Notes under the pieces: generated by a model
The model's database searches: none
Told to the model about the DNA's origin: nothing
Seen by the model: the letters and a program-made list of their open reading frames with translations, nothing else
Translations under genes and position numbers: made by a program
Origin: Microbacterium marinum
GTDB taxonomy: Bacteria > Actinomycetota > Actinomycetes > Actinomycetales > Microbacteriaceae
Assembly (NCBI RefSeq): GCF_014204835.1
Contig: NZ_JACHMD010000001.1
Location: 1,550,001-1,614,000, forward strand
DNA length: 64,000 nucleotides
Reading direction: 5' to 3'
Part shown: positions 16,552 through 25,233 of the stretch, one piece after another
Layout: every line of letters starts with the position of its first letter
How positions within the stretch are numbered: position 1 is the first letter of the stretch

Positions 16552-16734
16552 ATGCTCGAGATGCGTCCGACCTGCGAGTCCTGCGGAACCGCCGCCGCTG
16601 CGGACGGCGAGGCCTACATCTGCTCGTACGAGTGCACCTGGTGCGCAGGCTGCGTCGACACGTTTCCCGGCGGGGCGTGCCCGAACTGTGGGGGAGCGCT
16701 CGAGCGGCGGCCGACACGCGTGGCCGCTTCCTGA
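16552..16734 (+). CDS. DUF1272 small Cys-rich protein
   Basis: A 60-residue protein of the DUF1272 family, recognised from MLEMRPTCESCG, ICSYECTWCAGC and CPNCGG. Eight cysteines in four pairs point to binding of two zinc ions, as expected for this family, whose job is not known. The ATG at 16552 matches the conserved family start; an upstream ATG at 16531 would add seven residues not usual in the family. Its stop almost meets the stop of the convergent gene on the reverse strand. Confidence 0.88.
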   Translation: MLEMRPTCESCGTAAAADGEAYICSYECTWCAGCVDTFPGGACPNCGGALERRPTRVAAS

Positions 16735-16932
16735 TCACGTGCGCCGTTCGTTCCCGCGCTTGTAGTTGCCCGTCACCCGCGCCATCACGTGCTGCGGATC
16801 GCGTCGTTCGACGTCGTCGAGGAACTTCTCCGCGGCGCGACCCCGCAGTGTCGCTGCGAGCCGGCCGTCGTGTCGGATCTCGATCTGCGAGCCGCGGGTG
16901 GTGTACTCGAAGCCGCTTGGGGTGCCGGTCAT
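16735..16932 (-). CDS. Small conserved hypothetical protein
   Basis: A 65-residue basic protein (SGFEYTTRGSQIEIRHDGR, then TLRGRAAEKFLDDVERRD, ending NYKRGNERRT). The alternation of beta- and alpha-like stretches suggests a small single domain that might bind nucleic acid, which is a guess. Its ATG overlaps the stop of the membrane protein gene upstream (ATGA), so it is translationally coupled to it. I recall similar short proteins in Microbacterium genomes but cannot name a family. Confidence 0.7.
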   Translation of the reverse strand: MTGTPSGFEYTTRGSQIEIRHDGRLAATLRGRAAEKFLDDVERRDPQHVMARVTGNYKRGNERRT

Positions 16933-17756
16933 GAAGCCGCCACGAGGCTCGGCGGGTCGGCGGCATCCCACCGCTCGACGGTCTGCACGGCCCAGAACAC
17001 GGCGAACAGCCCGAGCGCGATGGCTTCACCGATGAAGACAGCGGGGGTGTGTGGCATCCGGATGCCGATGATCACCGTCATCAGCAGATCGATCACCATC
17101 GCCACCGGGATCACGAAGTACACCACCCGCACCGCACGCGACGGCCGAGGGGCGGCCGGATCGCGCGTGCGGGGAAGCGCGTTCACGATCGGGATCGCCG
17201 CGAACACCGAGAAGAAGCACACCGTCACCACCAGGTGCACATTCACCCCGCCCGCGAACGGAAACTGCTCCCGCAGCCCCGGCGCGAACGCCAGCACCGC
17301 CAGCCCCACGCCCACGACGAGCGCCACCGAACCGATCGCGACAGTCCGACGCCACGGGATCTGCCCGCGAACAGTCAGGACGATCGCTAACACGAGCACC
17401 GCGCCCAGCACCACGAGGTACGTCGCCACACCGTTCAGCACCGTCGGCATCACGGCATCGGGCACGACCGGCTCGAGCCGGAACCCCGTCGGCACGATCG
17501 CGATCAACGGCGCGAAGATCGCCGCCACATCGAGCAGCACCGACTCCAAATCCCGCCCCGACAACGCCAGCAGCGCCACCGCCGTCGCGGCCAGCGCCGC
17601 CGAGAACACGCCACCCGCGGGCGAGTAGTAGTAGTCGCTGATCGACGGCAGCAGAACACCCGTCCGCACCGTCTCGGCCGTCACCGCCACAGCCAGCGCG
17701 AACACGACCCCCACGAGCGACAGCCGAAGGTACCGATGGGTGCGCTGACCAGTCAC
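16929..17756 (-). CDS. Multi-pass membrane protein, function unknown
   Basis: A 275-residue protein with about seven hydrophobic segments spread evenly over its length, for example LSLVGVVFALAVAVTAETV, VFSAALAATAVALLALSG, YLVVLGAVLVLAIVLTV and FIGEAIALGLFAVFWAV. No transport or enzyme motif is seen. The segment SISDYYYSPAGGVFSAAL resembles the first loop of some DUF998-like membrane proteins, but I am not confident of that. It starts with GTG and is the first gene of a two-gene transcript with the small protein that overlaps its end. It is divergent from the P-loop kinase gene. Confidence 0.75.
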   Translation of the reverse strand: MTGQRTHRYLRLSLVGVVFALAVAVTAETVRTGVLLPSISDYYYSPAGGVFSAALAATAVALLALSGRDLESVLLDVAAIFAPLIAIVPTGFRLEPVVPDAVMPTVLNGVATYLVVLGAVLVLAIVLTVRGQIPWRRTVAIGSVALVVGVGLAVLAFAPGLREQFPFAGGVNVHLVVTVCFFSVFAAIPIVNALPRTRDPAAPRPSRAVRVVYFVIPVAMVIDLLMTVIIGIRMPHTPAVFIGEAIALGLFAVFWAVQTVERWDAADPPSLVAAS

Positions 17757-17825
17757 CCTCGCGACCCTATGTCACGCCGGTGACGCGGGGTCGCCGGCGC
17801 GGATGATGTCCGCGATGATCGGAAC

Positions 17826-18368
17826 ATGCTGATCGCAATGGCAGGGCTCCCGGGCTCAGGCAAGAGCACGCTGGCCGGCGAGATCGCGCGAGCGCTCGGT
17901 TGTTCGCTGCTGTCCGTCGATCCCATCGAAGCGGCGATGTGGCGCGCGGGTGTCGCGCGCGATCAGCCCACCGGGCTCGCGGCGTACGTCATCGCCGAAG
18001 ACCTCGCCCGCGCGCAGATGCTGCTCGGGCACGACGTGGTGATCGACGCGGTCAACGACGCCGACGCCGCTCGCGGGCAGTGGGAAGCACTCGCGGCCGA
18101 GCTGGGGGAGCCGCTCGCGTTCGTCGAGGTCTTCTGCAGCGACGAGACGGAGCACCGGCGCCGGCTGACCGAGCGTCGCCGTGACATCGTCGGATTTCCC
18201 GAACCGACGTGGGACTCGGTCGTCGAGCGGAGGGCTGCTTTCACTGAGTGGACGCGTGGGCGTCTGCGGCTCGATTCGATGCTCTCGCAGCAAGACAACG
18301 TCGCTGCGGCGCTTGCCCACATCGCCTCGGTGAAGATGAGAGATTCCTCATCTGGCGAGGCCTTCTGA
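17826..18368 (+). CDS. P-loop kinase-like ATPase
   Basis: A 180-residue AAA-type small kinase. Walker A is GLPGSGKST at residues 7-15, and the VIDAVNDAD segment near 77 is the Walker B or substrate region seen in zeta-toxin and gluconate-kinase-like proteins. The arginine-rich lid is RRRLTERRRD (about 117-126). It probably phosphorylates a small molecule, but the substrate is unknown. The last 12 codons lie within the leader repeat that precedes the second DUF222-HNH gene, so its natural C-terminus may have been replaced when that unit was formed. Confidence 0.85.
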   Translation: MLIAMAGLPGSGKSTLAGEIARALGCSLLSVDPIEAAMWRAGVARDQPTGLAAYVIAEDLARAQMLLGHDVVIDAVNDADAARGQWEALAAELGEPLAFVEVFCSDETEHRRRLTERRRDIVGFPEPTWDSVVERRAAFTEWTRGRLRLDSMLSQQDNVAAALAHIASVKMRDSSSGEAF

Positions 18369-18417
18369 GGCCCCAATCCGGCCGCTCAATGTCGGACCCC
18401 CTCACCATCATGGAGGT
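18332..18417 (+). repeat. Leader repeat of DUF222-HNH gene, copy 2
   Basis: The second copy of the 86-bp block described at 14449-14534. Here its first 37 bases double as the 3' end of the kinase gene. The 3' half, from CTCAATGTCGG to GGAGGT, is almost unchanged between copies. The AT-containing palindrome at its start reads GATGAG with CTCATC. Confidence 0.75.
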
Positions 18418-19770
18418 ATGACAAGCCCCCACGGCACTCCCGGTTCCGACGCGTTCACCGCGTCGCTCGCCGAGATCGTCCACGGGGCCGAGGGCATCGG
18501 GGCCGCCCTCGCTGCGGCGCAGATCCAGGAGATCCGCATGCTCGCCGCGGCCGCCGCGCTCGCGGAGCGGACCGTCGCCGGATCGCCGCAGCGCGTGCGC
18601 GAACGCGACATGGTCGAGCGTTCCATCGCGGCCGAACTCGGGGGAGTGGCGCGCGTCACCGACCGGACCATGCAACGGCGCATGGAAGAAGCCCGCACCA
18701 TCGTCGAGGACTACCCGGCCGCGATGGCGGCATGGGAGGCGGGCACGATCGTCCGCGGTCACGTGATGGTGATCCGGGATGCCGGGACGGTCCTGCCGCC
18801 CGAGCTGCGTGCTTCATTCGCGGATGCCGCCATCGCCCGGTGCGAACGAGACACCCCGAACCGCGTGCGCGCCGAACTCGAGATGCTCGCACAGCGCATG
18901 CACCCGCGCTCGTTCTCCCAGCGGCACGAAGAGGCTGCCGCCGCCCGGTGCGTCCGGATCGTGGCGGGCCGGGACGGCATGAGCGACCTGATCGCCACGG
19001 TGCCGACGGTCATCGCCGAGGGCATCCACGACCGGCTCACGCAGCAGGGACGGGCGATCATCGACACCCGCGGCGAGCGGGCCGCGGCCGCAGGCGGTGA
19101 TGCCTTCGGGATCGATGACCCGTCCCGCGCCGAGATCATCGCCACCGACGCGCGCACGATGGACCAGGTCCGAGCCGACCTGTTTGCCGACCTCCTCCTC
19201 GTGGGAACGCCGGCCCTCGACGACACCCGCGGCACCACCGCCGGGCCGCTCGGTGCGATCCGCGCTCGTGTCCAGGTGGTCATCCCGTCGCACGTCCTCA
19301 ACGGAACCGGCGACGCCTGCGATCTCGTCGGCCGCTCACCGATCGACGCCGAGACCGCCCGCCAACTCGCCGCCGGTAACCCCATCTGGGAGCGGCTCAT
19401 CACCCACCCGGTCACCGGCGCCGTGCTCGAAGTCGACTCGTACCGGGTGCCAACCGCCATGCGCCGATACCTGCAAGGCCGAGACCAGCACTGTCGATTC
19501 CCCGGATGCCGCTTGGCCGCGATCCGCTGCGAAGTCGACCACACGCTTGACGCGGCGCTCGGCGGGCCGACGAAGACGTCGAACCTCGCGCACCTGTGCC
19601 AACGCCACCACTCGATGAAGCAATTCACCGCCTGGAGAGTGCGACAACTGAAGGGTGGCGTCCTGGAATGGACCTCACCCCTCGGCAGGACCTACCGCGA
19701 AGACGCACCCACCCCGGCCGTCGCGTTCACTCCTGCCGTCGCACCGCTCGCCGCAGCCGCCCCGTTCTGA
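18418..19770 (+). CDS. DUF222 and HNH endonuclease domain protein, copy 2
   Basis: A 450-residue paralogue of the protein at 14535, similar along its whole length. The DUF222 region carries the same RVTDRTMQRR and HVMVI motifs. The HNH part has CRFPGC and the CEVDH motif, but two of the four cysteines that copy 1 has in its NLCHLCQRHH segment are changed (here SNLAHLCQRHH), so its zinc site may differ. It starts with ATG one codon position equivalent to the GTG of copy 1. The two genes lie in the same direction and could recombine to delete the 3.9 kb between them. Confidence 0.9.
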   Translation: MTSPHGTPGSDAFTASLAEIVHGAEGIGAALAAAQIQEIRMLAAAAALAERTVAGSPQRVRERDMVERSIAAELGGVARVTDRTMQRRMEEARTIVEDYPAAMAAWEAGTIVRGHVMVIRDAGTVLPPELRASFADAAIARCERDTPNRVRAELEMLAQRMHPRSFSQRHEEAAAARCVRIVAGRDGMSDLIATVPTVIAEGIHDRLTQQGRAIIDTRGERAAAAGGDAFGIDDPSRAEIIATDARTMDQVRADLFADLLLVGTPALDDTRGTTAGPLGAIRARVQVVIPSHVLNGTGDACDLVGRSPIDAETARQLAAGNPIWERLITHPVTGAVLEVDSYRVPTAMRRYLQGRDQHCRFPGCRLAAIRCEVDHTLDAALGGPTKTSNLAHLCQRHHSMKQFTAWRVRQLKGGVLEWTSPLGRTYREDAPTPAVAFTPAVAPLAAAAPF

Positions 19771-19847
19771 CGCCCGGTTCACTCGACCGCGCCCGCGAGA
19801 ACGCACTCGCGATGCGCGAGCCGCCGCGCCACCGGCATCCGTCCGCC

Positions 19848-20879
19848 TCAGCCGGCGAGCTCCCGCCGCACGATCTCCGCACCCGCGCTCAGCGCGGCGA
19901 GCTTTCCCCGCGCCACCGAACGCGGCAGCGGCGCCATGCCGCAGTTCGTCGACGGGTACAGCAGCTCAGGCTCCACGAACGGCAGCGCCGACCGCAGCGT
20001 CGCCGCGACCTCCTCGGGCGTCTCGACCTGAGCGGATGCCACGTCGATCGCGCCCACCATCACGCGCTTGCCGCGCAGCAGTTCGATGAGATCCACCGGC
20101 ACATGCGAGTTGTGACACTCCAGCGAGACGATGTCGACCCCCGACGCCTGCAGCTTCGGGAACGTCCGCTCGTACTGGCGCCATTCGTGCCCGAGCGTCG
20201 CCTTCCAATCCGTGTTCGCCTTGATCCCGTATCCGTAACAGATGTGCACCGCCACATCGCACGTCAAACCCTCGAACGCGCGCTCCAGCGCCGCGACACC
20301 CCAGTCGTTCACCTCGTCGAAGAACACGTTGAACGCCGGCTCATCGAACTGGATGATGTCGACGCCCGCGGCCTCGAGCTCCTTCGCCTCCTGGTTCAGG
20401 ATCGTCGCGAACTCCCAGGCCAGCTTCTCGCGGCTCTTGTAGTGCGCGTCGTACAGCGTGTCGATCATCGTCATCGGCCCCGGCAGCGCCCACTTGATCG
20501 GCTGCGACGTCTGCGCACGCAGATACGCGGCATCCGCCACGAACACCGGCTGCTTCCGCGACACCGCACCGACGACCGTCGGCACCGACGCGTCGTACCG
20601 GTCGCGAATCCGCACCGTCTCCCGCTGCGCGAAATCGACCCCGTCGAGGTGCTCGATGAACGTCGTCACGAAGTGCTGGCGCGTCTGCTCGCCATCGCTC
20701 ACGATGTCGATCCCCGCCTGCGCCTGATCGGCCAACGACAACCGCAGAGCGTCCCGCTTGCCCTCGACGAGATCCTCGCCCTCGAGCAGCCACGGCGACC
20801 ACAGCTTCTCCGGCTCGGCCAGCCACGACGGCTTCGGCAGGCTCCCGGCGGTGGAGGTGGGCAGCAGCTTCGTCATCAT
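19848..20879 (-). CDS. mesD: Core-MetE methionine synthase, MesD type
   Basis: A 343-residue protein equivalent to the C-terminal catalytic half of cobalamin-independent methionine synthase. The zinc ligands are visible: H212 and C214 (VHICYGYG), E254 (SLECHNS) and C313 (STNCGM). It lacks the N-terminal half of MetE that binds polyglutamyl folate. Core-MetE proteins paired with a DUF1852 protein are the MesD family, folate-independent methionine synthases of aerobes that need MesX. The pair here matches this exactly: the gene upstream on the same strand is DUF1852 and overlaps this start. The first of two consecutive ATGs is used. The source of the methyl group is not settled. Confidence 0.9.
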   Translation of the reverse strand: MMTKLLPTSTAGSLPKPSWLAEPEKLWSPWLLEGEDLVEGKRDALRLSLADQAQAGIDIVSDGEQTRQHFVTTFIEHLDGVDFAQRETVRIRDRYDASVPTVVGAVSRKQPVFVADAAYLRAQTSQPIKWALPGPMTMIDTLYDAHYKSREKLAWEFATILNQEAKELEAAGVDIIQFDEPAFNVFFDEVNDWGVAALERAFEGLTCDVAVHICYGYGIKANTDWKATLGHEWRQYERTFPKLQASGVDIVSLECHNSHVPVDLIELLRGKRVMVGAIDVASAQVETPEEVAATLRSALPFVEPELLYPSTNCGMAPLPRSVARGKLAALSAGAEIVRRELAG

Positions 20880-21895
20880 CGGTCTCCCTGCTCGTCGTTG
20901 TTCCGCGCGGAATAGCCGGCCGACCACTCCCGCAGCGTCGCCTCGTGCGGCGTCATGAAGAACTCCTCCGCGAACTTCCCCTGCACCACCGCCAGACGGC
21001 TCCGCTCCTCGCGGTCGTACACGACCCGCGTCAGCGAGAAGTCCGACGCCGTCAGGCTCGGCTGGTACACCGCACCCGCCGCGGAGTTCGAGTTGTAGAT
21101 CTCGGGCCGGTAGATCTTCTGGAACGTCTCCATCGTGCTGATCGTCGCGATCAGCTCCAGGTTCGTGTAATCGCCCAGCAGATCGCCGACGAAGTAGAAC
21201 GCCAGCGGCGCCGCACTCCCGCGCGGCATGAAGTACCGGGCGCGCATCCCCATCTTCGCGAAGTAGTCATCGGTCGGCGACGACTCGCTCGTGTACTCGA
21301 CCCCGAGGATCGGGTGCACGTTCGCCGACCGACGGTACGTCTTCGACGTCGAGACGCTTAAGCACACGACCGGCTGCGTCGCGAACTGCTCCGCGTACGC
21401 GTCCGACTCGAGAAAGCTCTTGAACAGGTTGCCGTGCAGCACACCGAAGTCGTCCGGCGCGCTGAAGCCCGTCCGCCCCTCGTTGTGCGCCGGCAGCACG
21501 ACGCTGAAGTCGTAGTCGCGCACGTACGACGAGAAGTTGTTCCCGACGATCCCGTCGATCCGCTGCCCGGTCTTCGTGTCGACGATGAGGGGATGCAGCA
21601 CCTCGATCAGCGGGAAAGAACCCCCACCCGAGGCGTCGTCGATGTCGACGCTCACCGTCACGATGTCGAGCTCGAGCCGGTAGCGGTCGCCGGTCTCGTT
21701 GTCCCAGTTCGCGAGGTCGTTGAAGCGCCGGTCGATCATCCGCAGCGTGTTCCGCAGGTTCTCCTCGCGGTCCTCACCCCGGGCGAGGTTCGCGAAGTTG
21801 GTCGTGATCCGCGTGCCGTCGACGGGACGGTAGTCCTCGTCGAAACGCGTCGTCTCGATCGAGAAGACGGGCACGGACGATTCGGTGAGACGCAT
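20876..21895 (-). CDS. mesX: DUF1852 protein MesX, partner of MesD
   Basis: A 339-residue DUF1852 protein, recognised from the start (TESSVPVFSIETTRFDEDYRP), TNFANLARGE, and the RNNDEQGDR end. The family is the essential partner of MesD in oxygen-dependent methionine synthesis; it probably helps provide the methyl group. No cofactor motif is obvious. It precedes mesD and overlaps it by four nt. The 265 nt upstream, to the divergent lemA, hold no gene; I looked there for a SAM riboswitch and did not see one. Confidence 0.9.
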   Translation of the reverse strand: MRLTESSVPVFSIETTRFDEDYRPVDGTRITTNFANLARGEDREENLRNTLRMIDRRFNDLANWDNETGDRYRLELDIVTVSVDIDDASGGGSFPLIEVLHPLIVDTKTGQRIDGIVGNNFSSYVRDYDFSVVLPAHNEGRTGFSAPDDFGVLHGNLFKSFLESDAYAEQFATQPVVCLSVSTSKTYRRSANVHPILGVEYTSESSPTDDYFAKMGMRARYFMPRGSAAPLAFYFVGDLLGDYTNLELIATISTMETFQKIYRPEIYNSNSAAGAVYQPSLTASDFSLTRVVYDREERSRLAVVQGKFAEEFFMTPHEATLREWSAGYSARNNDEQGDR

Positions 21896-22160
21896 GACAA
21901 GCCGTTTCTGCTCGGGCAGGCCAGGCGGCCTGCTGACTCGATGTTCAGAAAGCCGCAGCGCGTGCCCGGGGAGGATGCCGTGGCGCGAAGGCCGAGAGCA
22001 AAGCGGGCGCGAGGCTTCGCGTCATGCTGCGATTGACTCCAGTGTGTCCCACACCCGCTCAGCGCGCACATCGGCCGCGTCACACGACGCAACGCGGATC
22101 CACAGCCCGCGTGGAGACCCGCGCGCATAGGATGAATCTCGCTGAATCGGAGGGGGAGAC

Positions 22161-22730
22161 ATGGACTTCTTGGTGCCACTGCTCGTGGCTGTCGGCGTGC
22201 TGATCGTCGTCGTCGGGATCTACCTGTGGGCGACGTACAACTCGCTCGTCTCGTTGAACGTGCGCGTCGACGAGGCGTGGAGCGACATCACCGTGCAGCT
22301 CAAGCGCCGCGCCGACCTGCTCCCGAACCTCATCGAGACGGTCAAGGGCTACGCCGCGCACGAGAAGGCGGTCTTCGAGAACGTCACCCAGGCGCGCGCC
22401 GAAACCCTCACCGCCTCGAGCCCCGCGGAGGCGGGCGTCGCCGAAGGCCACATGCAGCAGGCGCTGAAGTCGCTGTTCGCCGTCGCCGAGGCGTACCCGC
22501 AGCTGCAGGCCAGCCAGAATTTCCTCCAGCTGCAGCAGGCCGTCGTCGACACCGAAGACAAGATCCAGGCGTCGCGCCGGTTCTACAACGGCGGCGTCCG
22601 CGAGCTGAACACGAAGATCAAGGTGTTCCCCAACAACATGTTCGCCCGTCGCCTCGGCTTCACCGAACGCGAGTTCTTCGAGGTCGTCGACGGCGCCGCC
22701 ATCGCCGAACCCCCGCGGATCCAGTTCTGA
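22161..22730 (+). CDS. LemA family membrane protein
   Basis: A 189-residue LemA protein: one N-terminal membrane helix (about 3-25), then a long helical domain with the family motifs YNSLVSLNVRVDEAWSDI, QLKRRADLLPNLIETVKGYAAHE, and the closing FPNNMFARRLGFTEREFFE. LemA proteins are thought to be anchored by the N-terminal helix and have no firmly known function. The gene has a GGAGGGGGAG ribosome site ahead of the ATG. A terminator-like hairpin follows at 22738-22768. Confidence 0.93.
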   Translation: MDFLVPLLVAVGVLIVVVGIYLWATYNSLVSLNVRVDEAWSDITVQLKRRADLLPNLIETVKGYAAHEKAVFENVTQARAETLTASSPAEAGVAEGHMQQALKSLFAVAEAYPQLQASQNFLQLQQAVVDTEDKIQASRRFYNGGVRELNTKIKVFPNNMFARRLGFTEREFFEVVDGAAIAEPPRIQF

Positions 22731-22737
22731 CGAGCGG

Positions 22738-22768
22738 ATGCCGCGCCCTCGCGCACCGCGCGCGGCAT
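22738..22768 (+). terminator. Hairpin built from an inverted GGATGCCGC word, after lemA
   Basis: A 9-bp perfect stem (ATGCCGCGC with GCGCGGCAT) and a 13-nt loop lie eight nt after the lemA stop. There is no clear T tract. The stem is formed by the frequent GGATGCCGC word and its reverse. A terminator role is likely but not certain. Confidence 0.55.
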
Positions 22769-22791
22769 ATGAACCGACCTAGGATGAGCGG

Positions 22792-23982
22792 ATGAGCACC
22801 GGCGGCGACAAGCCACGCGGCGGCTTCTTCGACACCATCCGGCAGCGCACGGTGTCGACGGAGATCGCCGATTCGATGCCGCGCGGCCTCCGCCTCGCGA
22901 CCGCGTACGCGTGGCGCTTCCTCCTCATCGCCGCGGCGATCGCCGTCCTCATCTGGATCGTCATCCAGCTGAAGCTGCTGATCATCCCGCTGCTGGCCGC
23001 GATCCTCGTGACGGCGCTCGTCTGGCCGCTGTTCAGCTTCCTGATCCGCCATCGGATGCCGCGCTGGCTCTCGGTGCTCCTCACCGTCGTCGTCGCGCTC
23101 TCCGTCGCCACCGGCCTGCTGTGGCTCGCGATCTGGCAGATCTCCCGCGAAGCCGGACGCGTCCGCGACCGCACCGTCGTCGCCCTCGACGAGTTCCGCA
23201 CGTATCTCGTCGACGGTCCGCTCCACCTCACCGAGCTGCAGATCGACGGCGCCATCGACCAGGCCTTCGAGCTCATCCAGGAGCAGGCGCAACTCCTCTG
23301 GTCGGGCGCCCTCGCCGTCGGGTCGACGCTCGGGCACATCGTCACCGGCGTCCTCCTCGCGATCTTCATCCTGATCTGCACGCTCGCCGATGGCGGCGGC
23401 ATCTGGAAGTGGACCGTCCGTCTCTTCCCGCAGCGCGCCCGCACCGCCGTCGACGGCGCCGGACGCGCCGGCTGGCGCACCGTCATCAACTACGCGCGCA
23501 CCCAGTTGCTCGTCGCCACCATCGACGCGGTCGGCATCGGCGTCGGGGCCTTCGCGCTCGGCGTGCCGCTCGCCGCGCCCATCGGCGTGCTCGTCTTCCT
23601 CGGCGCGTTCGTCCCGTTCGTGGGCGCAGTCCTCACCGGCGCCCTCGCCGTCTTCCTCGCCCTGGTCTACAACGGCCCCTGGATCGCCCTCTGGATGCTC
23701 GTCATCGTCCTCGGCGTCCAGCAGCTGGAAGGGCACATCCTCCAGCCGCTCCTCATGGGCGCGGCCGTCAAGGTCCACCCGCTTGCGGTCGTCCTCGCCG
23801 TCGCCGGCGGCGCGATGATCGCTGGCATTGCGGGCGCCGTCTTCGCGGTGCCGCTCGCCGCGTTCGTCAACGTCGTGTGGCTCTACCTCTCCCGACGCGG
23901 ATGGGAGCACCCGGTCGACCCGAGACCGAACGACCTCATCTGGAGCACCGTGCCCCGGCAACACAGGAAGTCCTTCACGTGA
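22792..23982 (+). CDS. AI-2E family transporter
   Basis: A 396-residue membrane protein of the AI-2E (TqsA/PerM-like) family. It has two pairs of N-terminal helices (about 38-90), a soluble central region, then a cluster of about four helices (around 175-200 and 230-345) containing the family segments LILIPLLAAILVT-like and GVQQLEGHILQPLLMGAAVKVHPLAVVLAV. Members export diverse small solutes, including autoinducers and sodium/lithium; the substrate here is unknown. Its stop overlaps the ilvA start by four nt (GTGA), so the two are coupled. Confidence 0.92.
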   Translation: MSTGGDKPRGGFFDTIRQRTVSTEIADSMPRGLRLATAYAWRFLLIAAAIAVLIWIVIQLKLLIIPLLAAILVTALVWPLFSFLIRHRMPRWLSVLLTVVVALSVATGLLWLAIWQISREAGRVRDRTVVALDEFRTYLVDGPLHLTELQIDGAIDQAFELIQEQAQLLWSGALAVGSTLGHIVTGVLLAIFILICTLADGGGIWKWTVRLFPQRARTAVDGAGRAGWRTVINYARTQLLVATIDAVGIGVGAFALGVPLAAPIGVLVFLGAFVPFVGAVLTGALAVFLALVYNGPWIALWMLVIVLGVQQLEGHILQPLLMGAAVKVHPLAVVLAVAGGAMIAGIAGAVFAVPLAAFVNVVWLYLSRRGWEHPVDPRPNDLIWSTVPRQHRKSFT

Positions 23983-25223
23983 CCGTCGAGATCTCCACCA
24001 CCCACCCGACCCTGTCGGAGTTCACGGATGCCGCCGCAGAACTGTCCGACGTCATCCTGCACACGCCCGTCGAGGGGTCCGACTTTCTCTCGGGCGTGCT
24101 CGGCGCCCCCGTGCACCTGAAGTTCGAGCACCTGCAGCGCACCGGCTCCTTCAAGATCCGCGGCGCCACCTACCGTCTCTCGCGGCTGACGGCCGAGGAG
24201 CGCGCCCGCGGCGTCGTCGCGGCATCCGCCGGCAACCACGCCCAGGGCGTGGCGCTCGGTGCCCAGAAGCTCGGCATCCCCGCGACGATCTTCATGCCGC
24301 TCGGTGTGCCGGTGCCGAAGCTCCTCGCGACGCGCGGCTACGGCGCCGATGTCATCCTCGAGGGCGCGACCGTCGAGACCCCGCTGCAGCTCGCGAAGGA
24401 GTTCGCCGAGCGCACCGGCGCGATCTTCATCCCGCCCTACGACCACCGCGACGTCGTCATCGGCCAGGGCACGCTCGGTCTCGAGCTGATGGACGAGATC
24501 GACGATCTCGACACGATCATCGTCGGCATCGGTGGGGGAGGCCTCATCGCCGGCGTCGCCGCGGCCGCGAAGGCCCGCGCCGCCGAACAGGGCCGCACGA
24601 TCCGCGTCATCGGCGTGCAGGCCGAGAACTCCGCCGCCTACCCGCTCTCCCTCGAGGCCGGCCGCCCCGTCGTCGCCGAGACCACCCCGACGATCGCCGA
24701 CGGCATCGCGGTCAAGCGGCCCGGCGACATCCCGTTCGAGATCATCCGCGACCTCGTCGACGAGGTCGTCACGGTCACCGACGACGACATCGCCCGCGCC
24801 CTCCTCGTGCTCATCGAGCGCGCCAAGCAGGTCGTCGAGCCCGCCGGCGCCGTGGGCGTCGCAGCCATCCTCACCGGCAAGATCACGCCGACGGGACCGA
24901 CCGCGGTGATCCTCTCCGGCGGCAACATCGACCCGCTCCTGCTGCAGCGGGTCGTGGCGCACGGACTCGCGGCATCCGGTCGGTATATGACGATCCAGGT
25001 GCCGCTGCCCGACCGGCCGGGCCAGCTCGCGCGCGTGTCCGACCTGCTGTCGTCGGTGGGCGCGAACGTCATCGAGGTGCTGCACACCCGGCACGGGCAG
25101 GGCCTGCAGATCAGCGAGGTGATCCTGCAGCTGTCGGTCGAGACCCGCGGCGAGGAGCACCGCGCACAGGTGCTCGCCGTCCTCCGCGACGCGGGTTACG
25201 CGCCGCGGAGGGTCCAGGACTGA
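23979..25223 (+). CDS. ilvA: Threonine ammonia-lyase
   Basis: A 414-residue PLP enzyme that converts threonine to 2-oxobutanoate and ammonia, the first step toward isoleucine. PLP is bound by the lysine in TGSFKIRGA (about residue 59), the glycine loop is GIGGGGLIAG and the serine-type contact SGGNIDP. A C-terminal ACT domain (about 335-414; MTIQVPLPDRPGQLARVSDLL) suggests feedback control. The length with a single ACT domain fits the common actinobacterial type. GTG was chosen because the longer open frame runs through the transporter gene in another phase. It overlaps the transporter stop by four nt. Confidence 0.93.
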   Translation: MTVEISTTHPTLSEFTDAAAELSDVILHTPVEGSDFLSGVLGAPVHLKFEHLQRTGSFKIRGATYRLSRLTAEERARGVVAASAGNHAQGVALGAQKLGIPATIFMPLGVPVPKLLATRGYGADVILEGATVETPLQLAKEFAERTGAIFIPPYDHRDVVIGQGTLGLELMDEIDDLDTIIVGIGGGGLIAGVAAAAKARAAEQGRTIRVIGVQAENSAAYPLSLEAGRPVVAETTPTIADGIAVKRPGDIPFEIIRDLVDEVVTVTDDDIARALLVLIERAKQVVEPAGAVGVAAILTGKITPTGPTAVILSGGNIDPLLLQRVVAHGLAASGRYMTIQVPLPDRPGQLARVSDLLSSVGANVIEVLHTRHGQGLQISEVILQLSVETRGEEHRAQVLAVLRDAGYAPRRVQD

Positions 25224-25233
25224 GCGTTCGGGC

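Noticed and set aside
21896..22160. Possible SAM riboswitch before mesX
   Set aside because: I looked for the conserved SAM-I, SAM-II and SAM-IV core elements on the reverse strand and did not find them; a covariance-model search would settle it.
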